33,034 nt of DNA from Verrucomicrobiota bacterium. GTDB lineage: Bacteria; Verrucomicrobiota; Verrucomicrobiia; Limisphaerales; JACDHS01. Positions 15,588 through 22,887 of this stretch are shown in pieces; position 1 is the stretch's first letter, and every line of letters starts with the position of its first letter. The position numbers and the translations under genes were made by a program. The notes beneath the pieces were generated by a model. That model saw only the letters and a list, made by a program, of their open reading frames with translations, ran no database searches and was not told the origin of the DNA. The DNA is taken from contig JACDHS010000055.1 in the NCBI GenBank assembly GCA_013820875.1, forward strand, positions 1 to 33,034, written 5' to 3'.

Positions 15588-16131
15588 CTTAATCGAGTTG
15601 TTTGTTGAGCCTCTCAATCGTGCGGGATTTAAATATTTCGTGAGCGGGAGCGTGGCTGCGATGATTTACGGCGAACCACGCGTGACCCATGACATCGATC
15701 TGATTGTCTTCTTACGCCCGGTAGATATTGCCCGGTTGCCGGAACTGTTCCCCTCACCGCGATTTTACGTTCCGCCACAAGACGTCATCGCCATCGAAAC
15801 AGCACGGGAGCAACACGGACACTTCAACGTGATTGATACAGATTCAGCTTTGAAGGCGGACTTCTTTACGGCGAATCAGGACGAGTTGCACGTTTGGGCT
15901 TTTCGCAATCTGAAACAATACTCGACCGGAGAAACGACAGTCTCTCTCGCTCCGCCCGAGTATGTTATTCTGCGTAAGTTGGAATATTATCGCGAAGGCG
16001 GTTCCCAGAAGCACCTGCGCGATATCCGCTCGATGCTCTCAATGTCTGGGGACCAGGTGAACCGCGCAGAGTTGGAAGACTGGATTCGACGCCGGGGGTT
16101 GCAGCTTCAATGGAAAGAAGTGTGCGTTTGA
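15574..16131 (+). CDS. Nucleotidyltransferase-fold protein (DUF6036/AbiEii-like)
   Basis: A 185-aa protein with the minimal nucleotidyltransferase signature. G25-S26 lies in YFVSGSVAAMIYGEPRVTHD, followed by D40-x-D42 (DIDLIV) and a further acidic strand, LKADFF (Asp96). The rest is helical (VILRKLEYYREGGSQKHLRD), a pattern shared by DUF6036 and AbiEii/type IV toxin-like NTases. Such proteins transfer nucleotides to RNA, tRNA or proteins; no substrate can be read from sequence. Overlap with the upstream small gene supports a two-component unit. The minus-strand gene ends only 6 bp away, with no terminator between. Confidence 0.75.
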   Translation: MHEPDLIELFVEPLNRAGFKYFVSGSVAAMIYGEPRVTHDIDLIVFLRPVDIARLPELFPSPRFYVPPQDVIAIETAREQHGHFNVIDTDSALKADFFTANQDELHVWAFRNLKQYSTGETTVSLAPPEYVILRKLEYYREGGSQKHLRDIRSMLSMSGDQVNRAELEDWIRRRGLQLQWKEVCV

Positions 16132-16137
16132 ACGGCT

Positions 16138-17004
16138 TCAGCGGAGCGCTTTGTCGAATGCTTCCATGCCTTCCTTACTGAATTCGTGCTCGGCAGGATA
16201 GAAGTAAACATAGGCAACCTCGCGTCCACCGTAGGACCATTCGAACCTGATCCTACCCGATTCGACAAACTTGTTGGCTGATTGCAATTTTCCGGAGGGC
16301 AGAACGCGGTGTTTGGTGATAACCTGCCCGGTGCCGGTTTCTATTTTGTTCGATTCGTTCGCGCGAAACTGCCAGCGATAGTTGGCGGAGTGTTCCCCGA
16401 AATCAGTGAACTGCACGACCGCGCGACCAGTGCCTGTCTTTACTACAAGGACATCATTGGTTGTGACTTTCGTCACCTTGAAATCGCTTTTTCCAAGCGA
16501 GCCGATTCGGGGGGATATATCCATTCCCGGCCCGAAGATGCGCACCGCGCGTGTGTGCGCGTTTACCCAAACCAGACCGCTGAGCGAGAAGGGCATATCC
16601 GTTATTCGAACTTCCCAAATCCACTCACCAGGTCTGGCGAGATCGCCCATACCACGCCGACCTACCCGGAACAGCCCGGAGACTTGCGCACTTTCCTCAG
16701 CCAGTAAATCGTTGGCTCCAATCCAACGTTCATAAGCTAAAATCTCCGCTGCCCGTTCGGTGGGTAATTGCGACTCCAACAAAAGGCCAAACCACGTTTT
16801 GGCATATTCAGAAGAGGTGTCATGAATGAATGCACGGAACTGTTCCAAGGAATTACCTTCGTAGGTCGAAACGCCTGGTCGGAAGTAGATTTTAGTTTCT
16901 CCCTTGCCGACGCGAAGCCCGCAACCAACATCCAGGCCATCAACAAAAATGAAGTGTGTCGCATGGTGATTTGCCGAAAGTCTCACTACTTCCGGCAAAC
17001 GCAA
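16138..17004 (-). CDS. Unknown secreted protein with apparent N-terminal frameshift
   Basis: The main frame gives 288 aa with a plausible globular C-terminal part (beta-rich: WEVRITDMPFSLSGLVWVNA, VVVQF-type and YVYFYPAEHEF strands; ends AFDKALR). Its own N-terminus (MRLPEVVRLSANHH) is not signal-like. In a different minus frame, ATG 16964 opens MRHTSFLLMAWMLVAGFASA-RE, a textbook signal peptide that runs out of sense after ~40 residues. The frames exchange meaning at about 16880-16905, near GGGAGAAACTAAAATC. The likely original gene is therefore 16138-16964 with one indel there, either a real mutation or a sequencing error. Family unknown. Confidence 0.6.
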   Translation of the reverse strand: MRLPEVVRLSANHHATHFIFVDGLDVGCGLRVGKGETKIYFRPGVSTYEGNSLEQFRAFIHDTSSEYAKTWFGLLLESQLPTERAAEILAYERWIGANDLLAEESAQVSGLFRVGRRGMGDLARPGEWIWEVRITDMPFSLSGLVWVNAHTRAVRIFGPGMDISPRIGSLGKSDFKVTKVTTNDVLVVKTGTGRAVVQFTDFGEHSANYRWQFRANESNKIETGTGQVITKHRVLPSGKLQSANKFVESGRIRFEWSYGGREVAYVYFYPAEHEFSKEGMEAFDKALR

Positions 17005-17297
17005 TTAAGAACTGCCCGATAAATTGTAAACATTTTGTAATCCTCCTATCCGCTACGCAGAGGCAGTGGCCGTTCTAACCGCCCGTTCCAATACATCCAG
17101 CATTGCGCTCACGGCCGTAGCGCCCATCTGGATGGTGAACTGTGCGAGAGTCGGCAAAACCTGTCATCAGGGCAACCGTTGGTTCCAAAAACAGGCCCGC
17201 TCCCGATAGCTGGGATTGGTTTGTTCTCGTAGTTTAAGTTACAAAACGAAGGGAGGGCTTCGCATGATGCGACGCCATCCTGAGGAGGATCAAAACT
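17005..17297. other. Intergenic region upstream of the stress-protein block
   Basis: A 293-bp divergent region with no gene recognised. It must contain the promoters for the stress-protein genes (+) and the unknown secreted protein (-). A strong ribosome site (GAGGAGG at about 17281-17287) marks the end. No convincing -35/-10 pair was found. Confidence 0.5.
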
Positions 17298-17867
17298 ATG
17301 GCAAAAGCAGTTTTTTGCATTGCAACCAGCGAGTTTCAAGCTGAGTCAATCGTGAACGAATTGAAAGTGGCTGGCTTTTCGGACAACGACATTTCTGTCT
17401 TATTCCCCGACAAAACAGGCACAAAAGATTTTGCCCATGAACACCATACCAAAGCGCCGGAAGGAGCAGTGACTGGCGCGGGGACTGGTGGTGTTCTCGG
17501 CGGAGCCATTGGATGGTTGGCCGGCATAGGAGCGCTCGCCATACCAGGCGTCGGACCGTTCCTCGCTGCGGGGCCGATTATGGCTGCATTGAGCGGAGCG
17601 GCGGTGGGTGCGGCAGTGGGCGGTATTACGGGCGCTTTGGTCGGCATGGGAATTCCAGAATTTGAAGCCAAGCGTTACGAAGGAAAAATAAAGGCCGGAA
17701 ACATTTTGCTCTCCGTTCATACCGAAAACAACCAGGAAGCCAAAAGGGCAAAAGAGATTTTTGAGCAGGCGGGTGCTCAGGATATTTCTGCAACCGCGGA
17801 AGCGGGTGTGCGGGAAGAGAAGGGGCGGTCGGAAACACTGCGGGAAGATCGCTGGGAAAAGTATTGA
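17298..17867 (+). CDS. Glycine-zipper general stress protein
   Basis: A 189-aa protein. Residues 1-~45 form a small alpha/beta module (AVFCIATSEFQAESIVNELK, AGFSDNDISVLFPD), as in YflT/GsiB-linked 'heat-induced stress protein' families. Residues ~57-120 are a long Gly/Ala-rich glycine-zipper segment (VTGAGTGGVLGGAIGWLAG). The C-terminal part returns to an alpha/beta pattern (GNILLSVHTENNQEAKRAKE) and ends in charged residues. It is likely a membrane-interacting stress protein. It has an unusually strong Shine-Dalgarno (GAGGAGG), which suggests high expression. It is followed by two tiny membrane-protein genes, probably one operon. Confidence 0.75.
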   Translation: MAKAVFCIATSEFQAESIVNELKVAGFSDNDISVLFPDKTGTKDFAHEHHTKAPEGAVTGAGTGGVLGGAIGWLAGIGALAIPGVGPFLAAGPIMAALSGAAVGAAVGGITGALVGMGIPEFEAKRYEGKIKAGNILLSVHTENNQEAKRAKEIFEQAGAQDISATAEAGVREEKGRSETLREDRWEKY

Positions 17868-17908
17868 GCCGCGATCCAGCCCGTTAACTCAAAAAGAAAG
17901 GACTGTTT

Positions 17909-18058
17909 ATGTTGTGGAGCATTTTTGTAATTCTGCTGGTTCTTTGGCTGCTCGGCCTTGTGACATCCTACACCCTTGGCGGTTTTATCCACATTCTGTT
18001 GGTGATTGCCATTGTCGTGCTGGTGGTTCGCTTGATCGGCGGCAGCAGATCCATTTAA
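17909..18058 (+). CDS. lmo0937-type membrane protein (DUF5670)
   Basis: A 49-aa protein, MLWSIFVILLVLWLLGLVTS followed by YTLGGFIHILLVIAIVVLVV and a short basic tail. It is almost entirely two transmembrane helices and matches the widespread lmo0937/DUF5670 family in length and in the LWLLGLVTSYTLGGFIHILL core. An AAAGGA site precedes ATG 17909. The stop is immediately followed by the next ATG, so the three small genes look co-transcribed. The family is often induced by stress; the function is unknown. Confidence 0.88.
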   Translation: MLWSIFVILLVLWLLGLVTSYTLGGFIHILLVIAIVVLVVRLIGGSRSI

Positions 18059-18256
18059 ATGAATCCTCTCGGGATTGCACTGGTAGTTGCAGGAGTCTGC
18101 TTTCTAATGCTGGGAATGCACGAAAGCGGCTCCTACAGTTCCGGTGTGAATCGGCTCGTGCAGGGCGCAATAGGGGAAAAGGGTCTGTGGTATTTGGTTT
18201 CCGGGACAGTCGCCACAGTCGTCGGTGTTTATCTTCTGGCCATGAAAGCGCAGTGA
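18059..18256 (+). CDS. Small membrane protein (DUF3185-like)
   Basis: A 65-aa protein: helix IALVVAGVCFLMLGM, a loop HESGSYSSGVNRLVQGAIGE, and helix LWYLVSGTVATVVGVYLL. This helix-SF/SS-x-V-x-R-x-x-G-helix layout fits DUF3185. The ATG begins at the base after the previous TAA (0-nt gap), so translation is probably coupled. It ends the stress-protein operon; a terminator follows about 100 bp later. Confidence 0.75.
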   Translation: MNPLGIALVVAGVCFLMLGMHESGSYSSGVNRLVQGAIGEKGLWYLVSGTVATVVGVYLLAMKAQ

Positions 18257-18358
18257 GAGAACTCACGGTTTCCACCTTTAAGTTTGATGTTTTTTTCAAC
18301 TCGGAACCATTCGAAGCTTTTAAGCTTTAATTCCGCGCAAAACTTCAGCTAGTCTTAA

Positions 18359-18393
18359 CCCTGATACGAGAATCAGGGGCTTTCTGTTTTTCT
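18359..18393 (+). terminator. Rho-independent terminator after the small-membrane-protein operon
   Basis: Stem CCCTGAT (18359-18365) / ATCAGGG (18372-18378) with a 6-nt loop, then a T-rich run (CTTTCTGTTTTTCTTTTTCC). It separates the stress operon from the response regulators. Confidence 0.75.
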
Positions 18394-18467
18394 TTTTCCG
18401 TCAACTTCGCACAGATTCGCAGGGTTGATTCTAATGAATCTTCGCGAAAGCTCTTAAGGTATTTGTC

Positions 18468-19151
18468 ATGAAAAACACTCTGCGAAAAAACGAGGCGGCA
18501 CCGAAGAAAGCAAAATACAAGATATTGTTGGTGGACGATCATCCCATTCTTCGTCAGGGATTGGCACAAATGATCAACGAGGAGAAAGACCTCATTGTCT
18601 GCGGACAGTTCGAAGAAGCCAGCAAGGCATTGGATGCTGTCATTGCACTGAAGCCTGATGCGGCCATCGTTGATATCTCCTTAAAAGGGAGCAGTGGCAT
18701 CGAACTGCTGAAAAATATCAAAGTGCAATATCCGAAACTCCTGGTGCTGGTGCTTTCGATGCATGATGAGTCTCTTTACGCCGAGCGCGCCTTGCGAGCC
18801 GGCGCCTCGGGTTACATCATGAAACAGGAAGCCACAGACCAGGTATTGGTGGCACTGCGCAAGGTGTTGAATGGTGAAATTTATCTCAGCGAAAAAATGA
18901 GCAGCAAGCTCATGCACCAACTCGTCAGTGGCAGGGCGACGGATGCTGGGTCGCTTATGGAGCGCTTGAGCGATCGCGAATTGGAAATCTTCGGGCTGAT
19001 CGGCGAAGGCCGGGGCACCCGGCAAATTGCCGAGCAACTACACTTGAGCGTTAAAACAATCGAGTCCCACCGCGCTCATATTAAAGAAAAATTAAACCTG
19101 AAAAACGCTACGGAGTTGGTCCACCGCGCCATCCAGATGCGTGGCGAGTAG
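18468..19151 (+). CDS. NarL/FixJ-type response regulator (REC + LuxR HTH)
   Basis: A 227-aa protein. An N-terminal receiver domain has the acidic pair D23-D24 (LVDDHPILRQG), phospho-acceptor Asp69 (AAIVDISLKGSSG) and the conserved Lys in GYIMKQ (about 119). The C-terminal LuxR-type HTH (about 165-225) is LSDRELEIFGLIGEGRGTRQ, then LSVKTIESHRAHIKEKLNLK. It would activate or repress promoters after phosphorylation. No histidine kinase is nearby, so it is an orphan here. A close paralog follows at 19274. The upstream region 18424-18438 has a GATTC-TAAT-GAATC palindrome, a possible autoregulatory site. Confidence 0.93.
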   Translation: MKNTLRKNEAAPKKAKYKILLVDDHPILRQGLAQMINEEKDLIVCGQFEEASKALDAVIALKPDAAIVDISLKGSSGIELLKNIKVQYPKLLVLVLSMHDESLYAERALRAGASGYIMKQEATDQVLVALRKVLNGEIYLSEKMSSKLMHQLVSGRATDAGSLMERLSDRELEIFGLIGEGRGTRQIAEQLHLSVKTIESHRAHIKEKLNLKNATELVHRAIQMRGE

Positions 19152-19273
19152 CTCAGGTGAAATCTCATTGTCCATCGGGGCGCACGGCAGGTGTTGCGAC
19201 TTGCATGCCCTGATTGTTCTTTATTCGGTGCTTCGGTGTAATCGTAGTCAACAACCCCCCACTAACCGACGCT

Positions 19274-19963
19274 ATGAAGAAGACTATGGGCACGAAAAAA
19301 AACGCGGCACGGATCCTGATTGTTGATGATCATCCGTTGCTGAGACAGGGGATTACTGAACTCATCAATAACGAACCGGACCTGGAGGTTTGCGCAGAAG
19401 CGGAAGATCCACACAAAGCCATTGATCAGATAGAGAAGTTTCATCCTGACATCGTTGTGCTGGATATTTCCTTGCGTGGAGCCAGCGGGATTGAGTTGTT
19501 AAAAAACATCAAAGTCCGTTACCCGCGCCTGCTCGTGCTCATCCTATCCATGCACGACGAATCTGTTTATGCCCATCGGGCTCTTCGGGCTGGAGCTGCT
19601 GGTTACATCATGAAGCAGGAAGGCAGCGACAAAGTATTGAGTGCCCTCCGGAAAATCTTGAATGGCGAAGTTTATCTCAGTGATGAACTCGGCTCCAGAA
19701 TGTTGAACCGCCTGGTGGGCGGCCGATCTGCTTTGAATGGTTCGCCGATTGAAGAATTAAGCGATCGCGAATTGGAAGTGTTCGGTTTAATCGGCCAGGG
19801 CCATGGCACTCGACCCATTGCCGAGAAACTGCATCTTAGCGTCAAGACCGTGGAATCGCACCGGGCGCACATCAAAGAGAAATTGAATCTGAAAAGCGCC
19901 AATGAACTCGTGCATCACGCGATTCAATGGGCGCAGAGCGAAAATTTGGGAGTCAAGGCATAG
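19274..19963 (+). CDS. NarL/FixJ-type response regulator, tandem paralog
   Basis: A 229-aa protein. Receiver domain with D18-D19 (IVDDHPLLRQG), Asp64 (VVLDISLRGASG) and Lys in GYIMKQE; then LuxR HTH (LSDRELEVFGLIGQGHGTRP, LSVKTVESHRAHIKEKLNLK). It matches the preceding gene almost motif for motif over its whole length, so the two arose by tandem duplication. The recognition helices (IAE-LHLSVKT-ESHRAHIKEKLNLK) are nearly identical, suggesting overlapping DNA targets; most differences lie in the receiver and linker. The frame is open 20 codons upstream of ATG 19274, but the family N-terminus fits the ATG chosen. It ends at a strong terminator (19979). Confidence 0.93.
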   Translation: MKKTMGTKKNAARILIVDDHPLLRQGITELINNEPDLEVCAEAEDPHKAIDQIEKFHPDIVVLDISLRGASGIELLKNIKVRYPRLLVLILSMHDESVYAHRALRAGAAGYIMKQEGSDKVLSALRKILNGEVYLSDELGSRMLNRLVGGRSALNGSPIEELSDRELEVFGLIGQGHGTRPIAEKLHLSVKTVESHRAHIKEKLNLKSANELVHHAIQWAQSENLGVKA

Positions 19964-19978
19964 TCGAACGTCACAATT

Positions 19979-20020
19979 GCTGGGAACGGGAACTGAGGAG
20001 AGTTCACGTTCTCAGCCTTT
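19979..20020 (+). terminator. Rho-independent terminator after the second response regulator
   Basis: Arms GCTGGGAACGGGAACT (19979-19994) and AGTTCACGTTCTCAGC (20001-20016) pair over 16 positions with one G-T pair and one mismatch. A 6-nt loop and a CTTTT tail follow. It lies 16 bp after the stop. Confidence 0.7.
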
Positions 20021-20110
20021 TGCTGAATAGCCTTCTAAAGCCCTGTTGTAAGGTCCAAACGGCTTTCACCCTCATTGTTCCGTTTTCTTCGCGGATTAGG
20101 TTTCCGGTAT

Positions 20111-22105
20111 ATGAAAAAGAACGGAAAACTATCAACGTTAGTGCTTTTTGCCTCTACAGGGGCATTTATATGCACAGGATCAGGCGCCTTCGCCGGTGAT
20201 TCCAAAGATCGACAGGCTGAGGTGCAGAGATTGTATCAGACAGAAGAACGCGGCGAAGTTCGCTCTGACGCGCAGCTTGATCGGCAAGGCGCACAATTCG
20301 ATGCGCAAATTATAGAGGAGCCCGCTGGAGCTGAACGGCGAAGCTACCAGCAAACTTCCGGGATTCAATCCCAGCCCTTTATTGCCGTGCATAGGGCGAG
20401 CGACATTATTGGAACGGAAGTTCGCAACCAACAAAACGAAAGACTTGGTGACGTTAAGGACGTGATGGTCGATCTTCATTCCGGGCGCGTTCCATTTGCG
20501 GTGATTTCGACCAGGGGAATGGGTGACCGGCTTATTGCTGTTCCTCCGTCTGCTTTACACACCGGTCCTGATGGACAGCAATTGGTCTTGAATATGGACC
20601 GCGAACGGCTGAGATCGGCTCCGAGCTTCGAACGAAATCGCTGGCCGAATATGGCTAATCAACAGTGGAGTTCCGACGTTTACCGTTTCTACGGTGCGCA
20701 ACCTTATTGGCAGACTGGATCCTACCAGGGTGGGCAGCAGTACCGCTCGGAGGTATATACTGAATCCACCTTTCAAGAGCCAGCTGGAGCGGCATGGGAG
20801 CGCGGAGCGCAATGGAGCACAGAGCGCTACGGTCACCAGTTGGAAGCGGAAGGCATCACGCGTTTAGATGATATCAGCGGGAACAGAGTTCGCGGTGGCG
20901 CAGTGGATTTACAACCATTCGCCTCAAGAAATGAAGGGATCCGGAGGGATTCGTCCGTGGCTCCGCATGAAGCCACCCGTACCCGTGGTATGTATCAGCA
21001 ACGTGAAACCTATCAACAACGCGATCCATATCGCGGGGCGCAGCAGTATCAAATGCAGCCATTAACCACCGATCCTGGAATCAGCAGCATGGGACGTCTG
21101 CATCGCGCCAGTGAACTCACCGGGATGAACATCAAGAATATGCAGAATGAAACAGTCGGTGAAATCAAAGACGTCGTGCTGGACCTTAACTCCGGACATG
21201 TCGCATATACGGTCGTTAGCGCTGACCGATTTCTGAACACGCGAAATGAGTTTGTTGCCGTTCCCCCGAACCTCTTCACTTATGGGGCTGATGATCGCAC
21301 GGTGACTCTGAATGCAAACAGGAACGTGCTGATGAATGCTCCTCGCTTTCAACGCGATGACTGGAACCAGGTAACGAATGAACGATTCGTCTCCCGTGTT
21401 TACACTCATTACGGACAGCAGCCTTATTGGCAGGCACAGGGGTTTCAACCGGGAACGCAATTCCGCGAACCAGCCGGCACGGGTTTTGAACCGCAATATC
21501 AGCAGGAGTTTCAACAGCAGGAATTCCAACAACAGCAAACATTCGAACAGGATCAACTGCAACCGCAACAGGAGTCCTTGTTTCAACAACAACAGGAGAT
21601 CAGGGATCCGGCTGGCGCCCAACCGAGTGACCAGGAGTTGCAACAGCAACAGCAGGACTTGAGTGAGCCAGCTGACGCTCAACGTCTGGATATTCAGCAA
21701 GAAGAGCCGGAGCGTGCGATTAGTGAGCCTTCGGGCGCACAACCGCAACTCGCGCCCGAAGCATCGATTACTCCTGAATTGGAAAGTTCCCAGGAACAGT
21801 CTGCTCCGAGTGCTGGTTTTGGTGAGCCAGTCGAGGAACCAGCAGGGGCTGCAGCAGCTAGGGCAACAACCCAGGATCAGATTCAACAACTTGAGGAACA
21901 GGTGCGTTCCACGTTACAGACTGATGCAGAGTTGGAAGCTCAAAACGTTCAGGTAACCTCGGAAGACGGCAAGATCATCCTGCGAGGAACGGTGAACAGT
22001 GAAACCGAGAAGCAGCAGATCGAGCAGAAGGTGCAGCAACTGATCCTCGATAACCAAATCCGAGTGCAAGGTTCCCAGGAAACCGGTATTCAGACTCAAC
22101 CTTGA
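20111..22105 (+). CDS. Secreted PRC-barrel/PRC-barrel/BON protein with EPAGA repeats
   Basis: A 664-aa protein with a signal peptide (LSTLVLFASTGAFICTGSGAFA). Two PRC-barrel modules lie at about 90-170 (HRASDIIGTEVRNQQNERLG) and 328-410 (HRASELTGMNIKNMQNETVG). Each is followed by a shared WxxxxxxxFxSxVYxxYGxQPYWQ tail. A Gln-rich region (about 460-520) precedes a C-terminal BON domain (about 588-655; QVTSEDGKIILRGTVNSETE). The motif [DE]-P-[AS]-[GD]-[AT] appears seven times (residues 70, 223, 453, 499, 519, 539, 576), the fourth to sixth exactly 20 residues apart. PRC domains bind proteins or RNA and BON domains bind phospholipid; the protein probably acts in the periplasm or envelope under stress. 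The frame opens 12 codons earlier, but ATG 20111 gives a proper signal peptide. A strong terminator follows. Confidence 0.85.
   Translation: MKKNGKLSTLVLFASTGAFICTGSGAFAGDSKDRQAEVQRLYQTEERGEVRSDAQLDRQGAQFDAQIIEEPAGAERRSYQQTSGIQSQPFIAVHRASDIIGTEVRNQQNERLGDVKDVMVDLHSGRVPFAVISTRGMGDRLIAVPPSALHTGPDGQQLVLNMDRERLRSAPSFERNRWPNMANQQWSSDVYRFYGAQPYWQTGSYQGGQQYRSEVYTESTFQEPAGAAWERGAQWSTERYGHQLEAEGITRLDDISGNRVRGGAVDLQPFASRNEGIRRDSSVAPHEATRTRGMYQQRETYQQRDPYRGAQQYQMQPLTTDPGISSMGRLHRASELTGMNIKNMQNETVGEIKDVVLDLNSGHVAYTVVSADRFLNTRNEFVAVPPNLFTYGADDRTVTLNANRNVLMNAPRFQRDDWNQVTNERFVSRVYTHYGQQPYWQAQGFQPGTQFREPAGTGFEPQYQQEFQQQEFQQQQTFEQDQLQPQQESLFQQQQEIRDPAGAQPSDQELQQQQQDLSEPADAQRLDIQQEEPERAISEPSGAQPQLAPEASITPELESSQEQSAPSAGFGEPVEEPAGAAAARATTQDQIQQLEEQVRSTLQTDAELEAQNVQVTSEDGKIILRGTVNSETEKQQIEQKVQQLILDNQIRVQGSQETGIQTQP
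21605..21784 (+). repeat. Three coding 60-bp (20-residue) tandem repeats
   Basis: These three units each begin with the EPAGA-type motif: DPAGAQPSDQ, EPADAQRLDI and EPSGAQPQLA. They are degenerate at the DNA level but in perfect 20-residue register, within the Gln/Pro-rich linker before the BON domain. Confidence 0.65.
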
Positions 22106-22143
22106 CCTCAACGAAGTTGTGGCCAAAGTCAGGTAAGTATATT

Positions 22144-22188
22144 GGCCGATATCGGAGATTACAGGCTCCGGTGTCGGCCTTTTCTTTT
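22144..22188 (+). terminator. Rho-independent terminator after the PRC/BON gene
   Basis: A 14-bp stem, GGCCGATATCGGAG (22144-22157) with CTCCGGTGTCGGCC (22166-22179; two G-T pairs), has an 8-nt loop and is followed by TTTTCTTTT. Confidence 0.85.
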
Positions 22189-22221
22189 GCCTTCGATTTA
22201 TAAGCAAATGAAAGAGATCCT

Positions 22222-22614
22222 ATGTTAAGCACAGCAGCCAGGATTTATGGCGTTCTATTTCTCATCCTTGGGATGCTTGGATTCATCCCTGCGGCAACCC
22301 CGAACGAACATCTGTTCGGATTATTCCACGTGAATGCCGCGCACAACGTGATTCACTTACTCACAGGCGCAGTTGCTTTATCGGTCGGGTTTACGGGCGA
22401 TCGGGCGTCGAAAATATTCTTTCTCACGTTTGGCATCATCTACGGTTTGATCTCATTCCTCGGCTTTCTCGCGGGATCCAGGCCCTTGTTCGGGTTCATG
22501 GCGCATAACATTGCTGATGCCTGGCTGCATCTTGCAATCGCTGCTGTGTCTATCTTCCTGGGTATGCTGCCGGAAACGGATCGAGTCACGGATCGGGAAA
22601 GGGTGGCGTATTGA
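22222..22614 (+). CDS. DUF4383 membrane protein
   Basis: A 130-aa protein with four hydrophobic segments: ARIYGVLFLILGMLGFIP, VIHLLTGAVALSVGF, FFLTFGIIYGLISFLGFLAG and LHLAIAAVSIFLGML. The conserved motifs LFGLFHVNAAHNVIHLLTGA and FMAHNIADAWLHLAIA are typical of DUF4383. An AAAGAGA site precedes the ATG. The repeated AHN motifs may bind a ligand or metal, but function is unknown. It sits between two terminator-like hairpins, so it is probably monocistronic. Confidence 0.85.
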   Translation: MLSTAARIYGVLFLILGMLGFIPAATPNEHLFGLFHVNAAHNVIHLLTGAVALSVGFTGDRASKIFFLTFGIIYGLISFLGFLAGSRPLFGFMAHNIADAWLHLAIAAVSIFLGMLPETDRVTDRERVAY

Positions 22615-22632
22615 TCGCCTTGGGGGGGCTCC

Positions 22633-22697
22633 TAATCCTGATCTCTCAAAACCGATTAAGATTTAGATCAGGATTAAGAGGGGGGCCATCCCCCCTT
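22633..22697. repeat. Hairpin cluster: TAATCCTGATCT-type element plus G/C hairpin
   Basis: Arms TAATCCTGATCT (22633-22644) and AGATCAGGATTA (22665-22676) pair perfectly across 20 nt. Directly after comes GGGGGG-CCAT-CCCCCC (22680-22695) followed by TT, which could act as a terminator for the DUF4383 gene. The first hairpin resembles the one at 1573-1611. Confidence 0.65.
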
Positions 22698-22829
22698 ACC
22701 AACTACCCCAGATCGCGTTCCAACCGGCGGCACGCACGGAGTGCGACGCCCTACCTTTTGAATCTCCGCTAATCTTCTCAGAAGGCACTCGCCTCAGTTT
22801 TAAGTCCTGTTTGGTTTGACTTCATCACT

Positions 22830-22846
22830 GTTATTGCGGCAATAAC
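22830..22846. promoter_or_regulatory. Operator-like palindrome upstream of the ABC exporter
   Basis: GTTATTGC-G-GCAATAAC is a perfect 17-bp palindrome, 41 bp before the ATPase start. A TTGACT (22816-22821) lies 8 bp upstream, so the palindrome would overlap the promoter core, as repressor sites often do. The -10 match is poor, and no regulator gene is nearby. Confidence 0.5.
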
Positions 22847-22887
22847 TAGTGTTCAAGGAATCCTAACCCGCTCTCGATTCAGTATTT

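Noticed and set aside
18308-18330. AAGCTTTTAAGCTT palindrome
   Set aside because: AT-rich and short; not clearly different from chance, and a better terminator lies at 18359.
21062-21889. 275-aa Leu-rich minus-strand ORF
   Set aside because: It is antisense to the CAG/CAA-rich Gln region of the PRC/BON gene; the poly-Leu is an artefact of that.
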